NCBI RefSeq assembly: GCF_002775205.1
Contig: NC_036445.1
Span: 1,942,802-2,006,801 of the forward strand
From: Xiphophorus maculatus
Taxonomy: Eukaryota; Chordata; Actinopteri; Cyprinodontiformes; Poeciliidae
DNA length: 64,000 nucleotides
Direction: 5' to 3'
Shown here: piece after piece, positions 37,701-46,877 of the stretch
Numbering within the stretch: position 1 is the stretch's first letter
Layout: each line of letters begins with the position of its first letter
Made by a program: the position numbers and the translations under genes
Notes under the pieces: model-generated
The model's input: only the letters and a program-made list of their open reading frames with translations
What the model was told of the DNA's origin: nothing
Databases searched by the model: none

Positions 37701-38878
37701 TTTGATATATACAGCACTTTTATAACAAGTTTTATAACATAGTTAAATTTCTGTGCTATAAAATGACACCATGTGCCCAGAAAACGCAAAATACCGTTCC
37801 TTTAAAACCATTATGAAAGAAATTTGAGGGTGAATTCACGCCACCCCTGCTTAGTACGTTTAAATTGAACCCTGGTTCGTTTACCGAGAGAGCTCGGTTT
37901 GTTTGAACTCTGTTTCCACCTAAAAAACCTCCGTTTTGGTTTGATAGTGAATGCCAAGATGCCCAGTGACGGATCAAAAAAGCAGGAAGCCAATTATAGC
38001 ACAGAGCATTATGGGTAAATACAAATAAAGACAAAAGCGAGAATCTAACGTTAGAGATCAAACAAAAGAGAAATCACACGACTGTTAAAATTTGAAGCTA
38101 CTCCATTTTTATTTACATTTTGAGAAGGAAGCTGCGCTCACGTCTTCTTCGGAGGTTTTGGTGTCGCTTTTTTGGCGCAGCGCCATCACAGGCGAAAGGG
38201 TGAACGACAGTTTTTAATTGGTTCGGCTCATTGAAAATATAACAAATATTGAAATTTTGGTCCCCAATTGAACGGAGTCTACCAACTTTAAGACTGGTAT
38301 CACGACGGAAATGTAGGGGGGAAATCGCTAATAAATACATAGTTTGAGTTGGCAACAGAAGTGAGAAAATGGCGAAGACAAACATCATGCAGTCAACTGC
38401 CGATAAATGTCCACTTAGTGGAAGTAACAAACTAGCTGGCTTATTAGCAACTTTAGCCGCAACCGCGCAATGATAAAAATCTGATTATGACTCAAAAGTT
38501 TTTCATAACAGTAAAGTCCCGCAAGAAAAACGAAAACTAAACGGAAAATATGAGCTTAAATAGTCCTGCCCTCACAAAATGTAACACCTGTGATTAACTA
38601 AGGCCAATTTATTGTTTTTTTCAATTAATGAAGGACATTTTAAGGCCTTCATTTTAGATACATGAACGTAAGACTTTTTAAGGATGTGTGGACAGCATGT
38701 ATCCGAGAGAACCGGTTGCCCAGAGGCACCTTGCACAGCCTCTGCAGCTCAGGCATTGATTCCCATGCCAGCCATCAATCAGAGTGACATTTTATGCATC
38801 TGCATCCCATACTCAGAAACCTTACCATCTCTCCATCGCTTCGCTGTGTTCACAGAGACTCTTCTTCTCCGATCATCT
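29050..38878 (-). CDS. pianp: PILR alpha-associated neural protein (PIANP/LEDA1), 4 coding exons, 220 aa
   Basis: Coding exons on the minus strand are 38836-38826, 37112-36691, 34667-34589 and 29200-29050; all phases match and give 220 residues. Seen: a signal peptide (RLAALIFLLLAALLS, residues about 11-25), an ectodomain with WAVVWGPT at 58-65 (human has WAIVWGPT), an acidic juxtamembrane part, then VDPQFYVTVTISSLLILTAV starting the single membrane helix (about 149-171) and a tail opening CYDRS (human CWDRS). In mammals PIANP is a neural type I membrane glycoprotein whose sialylated O-glycan is bound by PILR-alpha, and it is a paralog of AJAP1. Human PIANP is 276 aa, so the fish form is shorter; I see no RSRR-like basic cleavage site in its ectodomain. 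The end is uncertain: exon 4 reads TDRER then TAA, but a GT donor at 29053-29052 could extend it. Confidence 0.85.
29702..30130. mobile_element. MITE family D copy 2, right end lost
   Basis: TTAA then AGCTGCAGTGTGTAACTTTT at the left; internal CCAATCAGAGCCAGGAGG, a duplicated CATTCACAACAGGCTATGCT unit, and GACCCGCCTCCTGGC. The right end runs into a (TA)n tract at 30132-30178. Confidence 0.72.
30132..30178. repeat. (TA)n with CTG interruptions
   Basis: TATATA runs broken twice by CTG/TACTGTATA units. Confidence 0.9.
30503..30725. repeat. Repeat family J copy 2
   Basis: Starts AGCGGTGCACTGATTGCAGC, contains CAATCTTTAAAAAGCCTAAC, ends GGAAATCGGGGCC; parallel to 12546-12836. Confidence 0.6.
32284..33186. 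mobile_element. Element with GGATGCACC/GGTGCGTC inverted ends, carrying a nested MITE A
   Basis: Left end GAGGGATGCACCATTCC with CGATACCGATG soon after; right end GAAATCGGATCGGTGCGTCT, the reverse of a GACGCACCGATCCGA start. Between them, 32353-32882 is family A (ATGTTATTCCCTCATCAACA, CCGCCTTCGAGGCGCAGCTC, end ACTGCCTCT-TTAA). This shows insertion of A into an older element. Confidence 0.7.
32353..32882. mobile_element. MITE family A copy 2 (nested)
   Basis: Shares internal order with copies 3 and 4. The right end TATTACTGCCTCT-TTAA is preserved; the left TTAA end is missing. Confidence 0.7.
33376..33945. repeat. Repeat family F copy 2
   Basis: Contains CACTCAAGTAAAAGTAAAAA and later CTGTAGTAAAAGTAAAAAC, as in 6376-6957. 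Diverged and non-coding. Confidence 0.6.
34589..34667 (-). CDS. pianp: pianp transmembrane exon
   Basis: 79 bases, acceptor GTGTTGCAG and donor CTCTG|GTAAGG. Encodes (V)DPQFYVTVTISSLLILTAV then IITAKL(C), matching human VDPQLYVTITIS. The bases upstream of the acceptor on the coding strand are a (TG)n microsatellite (34672-34750). Confidence 0.9.
34672..34750. repeat. (CA)n microsatellite abutting the pianp transmembrane exon
   Basis: Almost pure CA for about 79 bases with one CCC interruption near 34691. On the coding strand it is (TG)n ending four bases before the exon, so it takes the place of a pyrimidine tract. Confidence 0.95.
34770..36420 (+). pseudogene. Decayed Tc1/mariner-type transposon with deleted transposase
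   Basis: Text matches a common teleost Tc1-like element: CTGGCTGTTCACAGAGGGCT, AAGCACATTAATGGAGAGTT, then a fragment of the catalytic domain (TTTATGCTTCCTTCTGCTGT, TTTTCCAGCAGGACTTGG, which encodes the F-Q-Q-D region), GATTGGCCAGAAA, and the C-terminal CAGCAGAACCACAGGCCGAT to ATGCAGTAATTCAAGC. Large internal deletions, frameshifts and stops destroy the reading frame. A family A MITE (35590-36163) interrupts its 3' part. It lies inside pianp intron 2 in opposite orientation to the gene. Confidence 0.75.
35590..36163. mobile_element. MITE family A copy 3, intact ends
   Basis: TTAAAGGGGCAGTATTATG (35590-35608) and its exact reverse complement (36142-36160) bound a 0.57 kb element; reading TTAA as the duplicated target leaves AGGGGCAGTATTATG as the terminal inverted repeat. 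No coding capacity. This is the best-preserved copy of the family. Confidence 0.85.
36678..36683 (-). terminator. pianp: Possible intronic poly(A) signal of pianp
   Basis: AATAAA begins in the last base of the TAA stop that closes the ectodomain frame if the donor at 36690 is not used. Downstream on the minus strand is GT-rich text (GGTGGTCCTGAGTGTGGG). If used it would give a secreted ectodomain ending RMKGF. Confidence 0.35.
36691..37112 (-). CDS. pianp: pianp ectodomain exon
   Basis: 422 bases, acceptor CACTCCTCTTTCAG, donor AAGG|GTTTCT. Encodes the signal peptide core, EEDEKPENSPSAQLS, WAVVWGPTQPLEED, and a Glu/Lys-rich juxtamembrane part ending QEIRMK. It is much more GC-rich than its flanks. 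The donor departs from consensus at +3 and +4, but it is the only one before the in-frame stop. Confidence 0.87.
37141..38694. mobile_element. Nested transposon cluster in pianp intron 1
   Basis: Outer element: TGCAGGTTTCACCAACTTGA with ATTTAAGACTTTTAAAGACC at the left and CGTAAGACTTTTTAAGGATG at the right, inverted versions of the AAGACTTTTTAA repeat of teleosts. Inside, 37190-37227 and 37806 onward resemble the two sides of a GAATTCACACCA-type element (GGTGAATTCACGCCACCCCT, GAACCCTGGTTCGTTTACCG). Inside that, MITE A copy 4 sits at 37228-37805. The left edge lies only about 28 bases from the pianp ectodomain acceptor. Confidence 0.65.
37228..37805. mobile_element. MITE family A copy 4
   Basis: TTAA-CGGGGCAGTACTGTG at the left and ATACCGTTCCT-TTAA at the right, with the family's internal TTGATTCTTTCATGTA and CCGCCTTCGAGACACAG. 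Diverged but complete. Confidence 0.78.
38826..38878 (-). CDS. pianp: pianp exon with start codon
   Basis: Acceptor CATGTCTTGCAG|AGATGATC and donor GAGATG|GTAAGG. The start ATG is 38836-38834, encoding Met-Glu-Arg plus two bases of a Cys codon completed by the next exon. An earlier ATG in the exon (ATGATCGGAGAAG frame) runs into a stop within the exon, so it is a short upstream frame. Confidence 0.75.
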
Positions 38879-39386
38879 CTGCAAGACATGAGGGCAAGAG
38901 AGATACAGAAAAGAAGAAGAAAGAGGGGGGGACGTCCTGCTTTTTTCCTTTAATCTATTTTTCCCATTTAAAAACACAGAACCCAGCATGTGGGCTGGCT
39001 CAAAGCCAACTTTATCTCTTAAAAGAAGATATTTAAAAAAAACAACAACAATCTTAACAAAGCCTCTTCAAGGGAGATCTAAATTTACCACTCATTTGCC
39101 CGCCACATGTTTGCACAGAATCAACATCTGCATGCAAAAAAAAAAAAAAAAAAAAGTACACACTCACTGTCAGGTCTGCTCTCCCTTTCACACAGTTACA
39201 CCTGAGCGCAGCACATTAATCATCATTTCCAGCGTCACGCACGGAGCCAGGACTCAGTGCGCCACTTTGGGCAGAAACGGGGAACTTTCTTCCCCGAAAT
39301 GCCAAAGAAATGTCACCGGGAGACAGCGCAGGCACGCCGGCAGTCGGACACAAGCACTCAGACACATATCAGTTATCATGCTTACC
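38879..39386 (-). other. pianp 5' intron
   Basis: About 500 bases between the presumed untranslated exon and the start-codon exon. It holds an A-rich run (39136-39155) and nothing else recognisable. Confidence 0.45.
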
Positions 39387-39500
39387 TCTGGCAGCGGAGA
39401 GAGGGAATGAGAGAGAGGGAGACGAGAGGGGAGAGATACAGAAAGCAAGTGAGGAAGAAAAAAAAAAGCATCGGTTGCCGTAGTGACTGAGACATGTAGT
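39387..39500 (-). promoter_or_regulatory. pianp: Probable untranslated first exon and promoter of pianp
   Basis: On the minus strand CCGCTGCCAGAG|GTAAGC at 39387/39386 is a strong donor, preceded by pyrimidine-rich CTCTCTCCC sequence. A splice to the acceptor at 38878 would place it upstream of the start-codon exon. The transcription start was not located. Confidence 0.45.
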
Positions 39501-39860
39501 CTGGTAGAGTAAGAGAGGGGAGAGAGAATGATGTAGAGGAGAGCAACAGACTGTAGGAAAGAGATTTAAATGTTAATTATGCTTTATTATTTTTATTAAA
39601 TGGACACAGAGGAGAGGGAGTGATACAAAGGATGACATTAATGAGGTAATTATGGAGGTGAGAGGTTAAAGCATTAAACAACAAGTAACTCTGTGGCGTT
39701 TACGAGGACAGCCCCGAGAAAAAGAGACGGGGAGGAAAGAATGAGCAGAAAATGTGATTCCAGCTCATTTAATCGGGTTTACTCCGGCAGGGAAGTGGAG
39801 GCGATGAACTGGTGTGTCAGGAAGAGGCAGGGTCACCCAGAAATCAAAGGAGAGGAGGAG

Positions 39861-39900
<40 letters not shown>

Positions 39901-39919
39901 ACAACAAGAGCTGCAAATT
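39501..39919. other. Short gap between pianp promoter and the WD40 gene 3' end
   Basis: Purine-rich on the plus strand, with a GA repeat at 39864-39894. No gene seen. It must hold both the cleavage zone of the upstream gene and the pianp promoter. Confidence 0.5.
39864..39894. repeat. (GA)n microsatellite
   Basis: Uninterrupted GA run of about 15 units after a GGA-rich stretch. Confidence 0.95.
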
Positions 39920-39939
39920 TGCACTAACAGTTTGACGGC

Positions 39940-39945
39940 TTTATT
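39940..39945 (-). terminator. Poly(A) signal of the WD40 gene
   Basis: AATAAA on the minus strand, about 180 bases beyond the stop codon at 40126-40128. Followed by GTCAAACTGTTAGTGC, mildly U/G-rich. Position and spacing fit a short 3' UTR. Confidence 0.6.
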
Positions 39946-40125
39946 GAACGTGAAAATATTTACAGAGAAAACAATCTGCCTATCACACGTCCACACACAC
40001 TCAGTCACTCATTCTCTCCATGTCCATATGCTCGCCTCCTCTTCCTCCCAGACTGGCACTCAGTCTGTCACTTCTCCCACCCTCTCATTTCCTGCTGGTG
40101 GCTGCAGGCCGTGGAGTCCTGAGCT

Positions 40126-40202
40126 TCACTGGAGAACGCAGCGCAGCCACGAGCCAGGCGATCCGTCCTCCTCAGCCCCTCCGTCCTCATTATCCTCGTA
40201 AT
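40126..40202 (-). CDS. WD40 gene exon 13 and stop
   Basis: Acceptor TTTTGGGTTCCAG. Encodes YEDNEDGGAEEDGSPGSWLR then CVLQ and TGA. The run of Asp/Glu continues directly from exon 12, which supports the join. Confidence 0.82.
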
Positions 40203-43200
40203 CTGGAACCCAAAAGGCTTTCATCAGGGATTTGTCACCACATGTGTCTTCTAAAAACAAACATGACAGTGTTCATTTCTGCTGTTCCACTCATTAAAAC
40301 TTGTGGAAGACGTGAAGACGTGTACCGTTGGTGTCCTCGTCTTCCTCTGTGTCCCCCTCTGATTCCAGCACCGTCGTGTCCATCAGGCTGTTTCTCTTCA
40401 CCGTGACGTCACCCCTGTAACATTTAGACCCCGGATTAACTAAACGCATTACATTAACAGAGGAGACGCAGACAGATAAACCTATTAGCACACATTTAAA
40501 TCCTTGTAGCGCCTGGAAATTAAATTCATCTGACCCAGAGAGGAAGTAACGAACGTCGCAGGTTTTCTATGTGTTTTTTGTTGTTGAGTGCTTTGAAAAA
40601 GTATTAAACTTTTTCTACATTTTGTCATGTTGCATCATTGGGATTTTATGTAAATGACTAATAAAAGGAAATTCGTCTGTGAAGGGGAAAGAAAATGGAT
40701 AAGATGGTTGTCCATAATATATTGGTGGTTGAATACAAATGCTTGTAAAACGTTTTAGATTATTTGTAAAAGAAAAACAATAAACAAGTTTGAAAACCAC
40801 ATGTCATTTTATTCCACTAATATTGTTTGAGTTATCACATAAGATCCCAGTAAAACCCAACGACATTTGTGGTTGTAAGGTTGCAGAAATGTAAAAAAGT
40901 TTAAGAGGTGTGAATATTTTTTCATTTTTATTTCATTTTGATACAGATTTTTCCTTTAAATTAGCAATTGGCCGCTGTTTTATATGCAAGGTGCTAACTA
41001 ACACGATGAATAACCACAAACTAATACAAAAACTTTTAAAAATCTCTCACGTATTTCTCTAATAAGTTAATGCGCCACAAATTACAGGGTTCAATCTTGT
41101 CATTAGGGTTTCCATCATCTGTGTAATGTTTATCCATAAAACTTTGAGAAGGCATGTGTTTGTAGTTTACATTATGATAATATGGTCCTTAGTTTTGCAT
41201 AAAATAATCAATTCAGAAAGCAGCCGGGTTGCTTTAGTGGTTCAGTTTAGATATTCAGATTTTTTTTAGATAGAATAAGTTCAGAAAACAAAACTAATTT
41301 ACATGCCCTTTCTCTGACCATTCTCTTCAGAGTGATTTAAATCCCAGGTTAGGAAATAATTAGTTTTCAACACTTATCGGGACCCAAATTACTTCCTAGA
41401 AAATGAACAGAATTTAAGCAATTTTGGAATCTTTTATTTACTTTTTAAAGTGACAAAAGAGTCTAACTTTTAATTTTTAACTTCCTGCTCATTTCCATAA
41501 GCCACTCTTCAAGATGGGAAAGACTAGAAGTCAAAGAGAATTAAAAAGCCTCACCACACAGTCATGAGGATCGTAAAGGGATGAAAAAACAAACACTGAA
41601 GCTCACAGTTAGTGCATCTGCAGCAAAGATTGGCATCTTGGAGTTTCCATGACAACAGTTTATTTTAAAAGTGACCTATGATGCTCTCTTGGAGCAGATT
41701 ACGGTAGGTCTACAGGCTACACAAAATCATTCTTAGATAATGAGATTTTAGATTGGTCAGTTCTGCCTATTTGAGCTGTTTTAGGGCGTCTTGTCACTTT
41801 AAATTCAAAGAAGCTGCTGCTGGTCACACCCCCAACTCAAAGTTTACACTTGTATGTGAAAATGGCTGCAAACAGATGTGCAACTATATAACTGTACATA
41901 TTAGAAAAGCAGAAGTAGAGAGTGGTGAAACCAGCTGACAGAATGTGCTGGAACTCAGCTTGGGTTGCTAGGTAACGGGCTGGGTTTCAATCGGCAGTGC
42001 CTGCTGATTTGTGACGTTACATTTGGGAGGTTTTTGAAAAAGCTCATTGTCCAGACACTAAAAAGTATGAACTTATTTCCAATAAATGCTGGGTGTTTTT
42101 TTTAATCACCTTGAAGTGTTTTTAGAAGCAGAAGAAACCCAAATGAAAGTATAAAAATGTCTAAAATGTGAATTTTGCATGATAGATCCCCTTTAAGGCA
42201 GTTGCCAGTAATCATAGAGGGCGCTCTATGTTGCCAGGTCTGCATAGGAACCCAAAATTTAAATAAGAAACTTTGAATCTGAAATACCGGTAAGAGCCGA
42301 ACCCACCTGTTTTTCCCAGAACTGGGGAGCTGCTCCCACACTATGAGGTCTCGGCCGCCGGTCACCCAGCGGTGGTCTCCACTACCAGTCGTCCACGCCG
42401 CGAAGCAGAGGATTCTGGGAGCATCCGGCCAGGTCAGGGAGGCCAGATAGCGACACTGAGGCAGAGAGAACACTGCAGAGAGGAGAAAGAGATTAAAGGT
42501 TTGGAGGTCAGCAGAGGGGCACAGAGTGGTTTCAACTTAAGTCCTTATTGTGTTTTCACGCTCAGAGCGGCAGGAGGAGCTTCTGGCTGCGCACGCTTTA
42601 ATCTTTGACTCACAGTTAAGGGAGCTCTCGCCGTTCGCCAGGTCGTAGCAGGAGCCAATTAGGATGCCCCCCGTCTGGTGAACACAATCTGTCACGCCGG
42701 TGATGCTGCTGTGATTGGTCAGCCTGGATATCACTCCTGTGGTAATTGAACAGATGTTAGTCGGGAGGATTATGCAGATTTCCCGAACATCTGCGGCTCA
42801 CCTGTCCTCCAGTGAAGGATCTTGATGGAGGCTCGACCGTAAGCCAGGACCACCCGGTCCCCGCGCGGGCTGAGCGTCAGTCGGCTGCCCGGCCCCCCGC
42901 TGAGGCCCGTCACCTGGCTGCTCCAGTGGTGCAGCAGCTTGAGGGGCTCTCGCTCCGAACGCCGGTTCTCCCACACAGACACCCCCCCCTCAGCCGAGCC
43001 ACTGAACACCAGAGGACCCTGAGACTGTGGAGGGCACCAGAGACATGGTTGTCATGGTGATTTGAGTCCTTACCCAGTGTTGCCGGGGTGTGTGTGTGTT
43101 GCATGTATGTTTGTGGAAATGGAATTAAAGTGAATATTTTAAGATGTTTTTCATTCCGCTGCTGGTTATAAATGGATTGTGTGCTTTGCATGAGAAACAA

Positions 43201-46200
43201 CAAAGAGGGTGACAATAATGTGTGATGCTTTAATGCTTTAGGCGTATTATGATGTTTGCAAATTGAAAAAAAAATATAAAAAAAACTCTGCATGTGCAGC
43301 TCTGGGTTTCAGTTTTTATAAAAGCCTCCTTTTTGCTAAAAGAAAAACAAACAGTATGCTCTAAAATTGGACCAGCTCCACGGCCTGGATCTCAGCGAAT
43401 GTCTTTATATCCGTTTGAAAGCAACAAATAAGGAAAAGTTGAAAGTGTGGAAATTTGACAGCTGTATTTTTTGAAAAGAAGCTTTTTTTCTTCAAAATTA
43501 ACAATACAAAATGTTCTAAATATATTGAAGACACTCATAAAAGCATGTTTTAGTCTCAGTTTGAACGTCACTGGGGTGAAGGAGAGTGCTATCCTGGAAA
43601 AATAAATCAGAAGATCCGATTCATTAAATCACAATACTGTAATCTAAATCTATTTGTATGACATCTAAATAGGACCTAAGAACTGCGTCTGAACTGATTT
43701 ATTTAGAGTTTAGGAGTTCCACAGGGAACCGTTTTAAGTCCCGTACTTTTTAGTTTAGTTTTAGATCCGAGTTTAAGACCCAACTAAATAAAAATAAAAA
43801 AATGACAATCAATAAATTATATTTAAACCAATACATTGTAGAAGTAACGGATGTTTTTCATCTCTTGTTATAGCTAGATCCTAACTAAGTGAACGACTTT
43901 ATTAAATCAAGACTGCATCCAGCTGTGTTTGCATTTTATTTCCTTTTAATTGAAATGTCCTAGCAGGGACTGTGTGTTCAAACTAGCCAGAGGCCAGAAG
44001 GCCTTCATGTAAACGGCATTTGTTGCTTTTTCACACTGACTATGACCAAATAAACACGACGCACCTGGATGGAGGTGACTGCTTCCTCGTGTGCCTTGAC
44101 TGACTGGCAGTTTTGGAAAGTATGCCAGCTCCAGGCTTGAACTTTCCCCCCGTCTGCAGGGTGACAGAGTGTGAGGTTAACGTGTGAAGACAGGCGACTG
44201 GCAGTCATTATCGCTGGTCACAGCTGACACACCTGAGCCAGACAGCCGAATCAACCCAAACGCATTGCGCTACAGTAACTCGGTGGCAGATGATGCCACA
44301 GAGTCAGACTCGGCAGGGATATTAGTAAAGACGTAAACACGAACTTGGGATGAAATTGTGCACATGCGTCAACGGAAACAGACCAATTATTCTGTCCGCT
44401 GTGTCGCTTGCACTTTGTGGCCTCGCAGAAACGCACCTGAACCGGTGATGATGTAGCCGTCCCCCTCAGGCGCGAAGGAGAGCGCAGTCACGGCGTTGAA
44501 TGTGTAGATAGACTTAACACACTGCCCTGAGGGGAACAGCAAAACGCTGTTTAATTGACAACATGCAGGCCATTATATTTCAAGAAAGTAAATATGAGTG
44601 TGTGTTTGTGTGGTAAGCATACCGATGCTCAGGGCCCAGATCTTCACATTGCAGTCTGCAGAGCCGCTCAAAATAAACCTCTCTTTGTCAGACAAGGACA
44701 GGGACCTGGCTGCAGAGACAGACAGAGAGAAATCAGAAAAACTGAAAAATTAATCCAAAATATACAATATTCTATACAATTTTAAACACCTTGTTTCTTT
44801 ATAAAGTACTTTCAGGAATCTAGAAATGAATTATACAAATGAATACATAGCCATAATTATATTACTCAAGCAAAAGAAAAAGGTAAAGTGCCTTTTTCCA
44901 AAAAAGTTACTCAAGTGAATGTAACAAGTATTACCCACTTTTGAACATAGACAACAGCAGCCTGTACTTAACAGGCTTAATGTGATATATTGGTATTAGC
45001 TAGTCATCTTTTAGCTAACATTACCTGCATCCAATATGCTCAGAAAAGCAGGTTATGACAACGAATAAAACAGTTTTAACTGCTGAAAAAAAGTGACAGA
45101 AGGCACAGACATGGGAAGTGCGGAAGCCCCTACTGTATCAAATCAATATAGAAATAACAGAGAGTTGGCCACTTTAAGGTAAAAACAACAAACAGCCACC
45201 CTGGTGCTTCACAGGTGTGTCCACATTCTTAGACTTGTAAGTTTTCTCTTTCTCCCTCCAAATTCAAACGAGCTTACTATGACCAAACTCTCCAGCTTTA
45301 GTTTCAGCAGATCAAGGCACATACAGGCCTGTCACAATAACAAATGTGATAAATTGTCCCAGTAATTATTGCGATAAAACAATTTTCAATTAATACGCTG
45401 ATAATGGCATATTAATGCAAGTTCGCCCTCCCAACAACCAATAACTTTCATTTTGTAAAGAACTCTTAAGACTGGAACAGGAAGATATTTTAGATATCCA
45501 AAATAAAACACAATAATAAAAAACAATAAAGTAGAAATAAAATCACACACACAACCCAAACCACACAACTAAAATGTATTATAATGTCATTATTGAACTC
45601 ATATTCATTTATCATGTCATTAATTGATTAATTGTTTATTGCGACAGGGTTAAGTACATGTCAAAAAATTCAGATTTTTGTCCCTGTGTGAATCCACCAC
45701 TGGCTCTGACCGGCCTTTCTGTTCATTGTTTCGCTGAGGATAGTGACACCCTCTCACCAGCTTCAGTCACAATCTTCATAACGCCTTTTGCTTTTCTCCT
45801 GGGGCTAAAATTCACATTTTCCACCTAAACACATTCAACTCTGGAAACAAAATTACTCCAGAACCCTGAAGCAATATCGCACAAGACCACATTCAAGCAT
45901 TACAAAAGGGTTTTATTGCCTTGGGAGCAAAGCATAAAGAAACGAGGGATGACTCAAAACTTTTGCACCGTGCCGCAGATGAGAGGAAGTGATGATGCAT
46001 AAAAGGATAAAGGACAGAAATCACAAGAAATAGACGGAGAGGACATGTTTGTGCAAAAGAAGAAAAATAATCTCATTAGCAGGGGAAGTGCTGTAGGACT
46101 GCGCTGCACTTCTACGCTGGGTGCGTTAAGCCGGAGAAGGGAGGGCAGCCAGCGAGTCGAATGATGGAAGGCTGCCTGCTTCAGACAGACAGTGAACTCT

Positions 46201-46844
46201 CCAAAGTGTCTATTGAGGTTATTTCTCAGCGGAGTTGATCTGATGAACTGCTCCTATAATTACCAGGCCGCAGGACACGGGCATTACTCAGCCTCAGCCA
46301 GCCCACATGTGCATTTGCGCGTACTCACCCAGCCTCCTGCAACACTCGAGGGGAGGCGCAGACAGGCAGGTGACTCCGCCGGTGTGGCCCCCCAGGTTCT
46401 TCTGCTCTGTTGCCGTGGGAACGTGCCACACCTTCACCGTCGTGTCTCGACTTGGGTGGAGGTCAGGAGTTAGAAAGTAAATTTTAAGAGAGCAGGACGA
46501 AAAATTAAATGTGGTGGAATGACGGCGAGTGCCTACTAGGAGATAAATTAGGAGGAAGGCTCACTTCGCCCATCCATTATGCAAATAGCGCGCCGCTTTA
46601 CCTTCCAGAAACCACCAGGTTGTCAACAGCAACCACACTGGTGACTATGTCATTGTGACCCACCAGCAGCCTCAAGCGAAACCGCGCTTTCTCCCAGGAC
46701 GCTGTGAGGGATGAAAACTCTGCTTCTGCGAAAAAAAAAAAGAAAAGAAAAAAGGAAATGATTTGTGCAATTAGCAGTGTTGACTCATCAGCACCCTGCC
46801 TTGTTAATCTACAGTACACGACTCTTCGGTATGGATTAATGCGA

Positions 46845-46877
<33 letters not shown>

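Larger units (their letters stand above)
40415..42306 (-). other. WD40 gene intron 11
   Basis: Contains a palindromic repeat (40590-40925) and MITE C copy 2 (41665-42196). The rest is AT-rich with no exon seen. Confidence 0.6.
44710..46328 (-). other. WD40 gene intron 5
   Basis: Contains a family F fragment (44850-44946) and a family K fragment (45325-45655); the remainder (45700-46320) is unique-looking sequence without coding signs. Confidence 0.5.
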
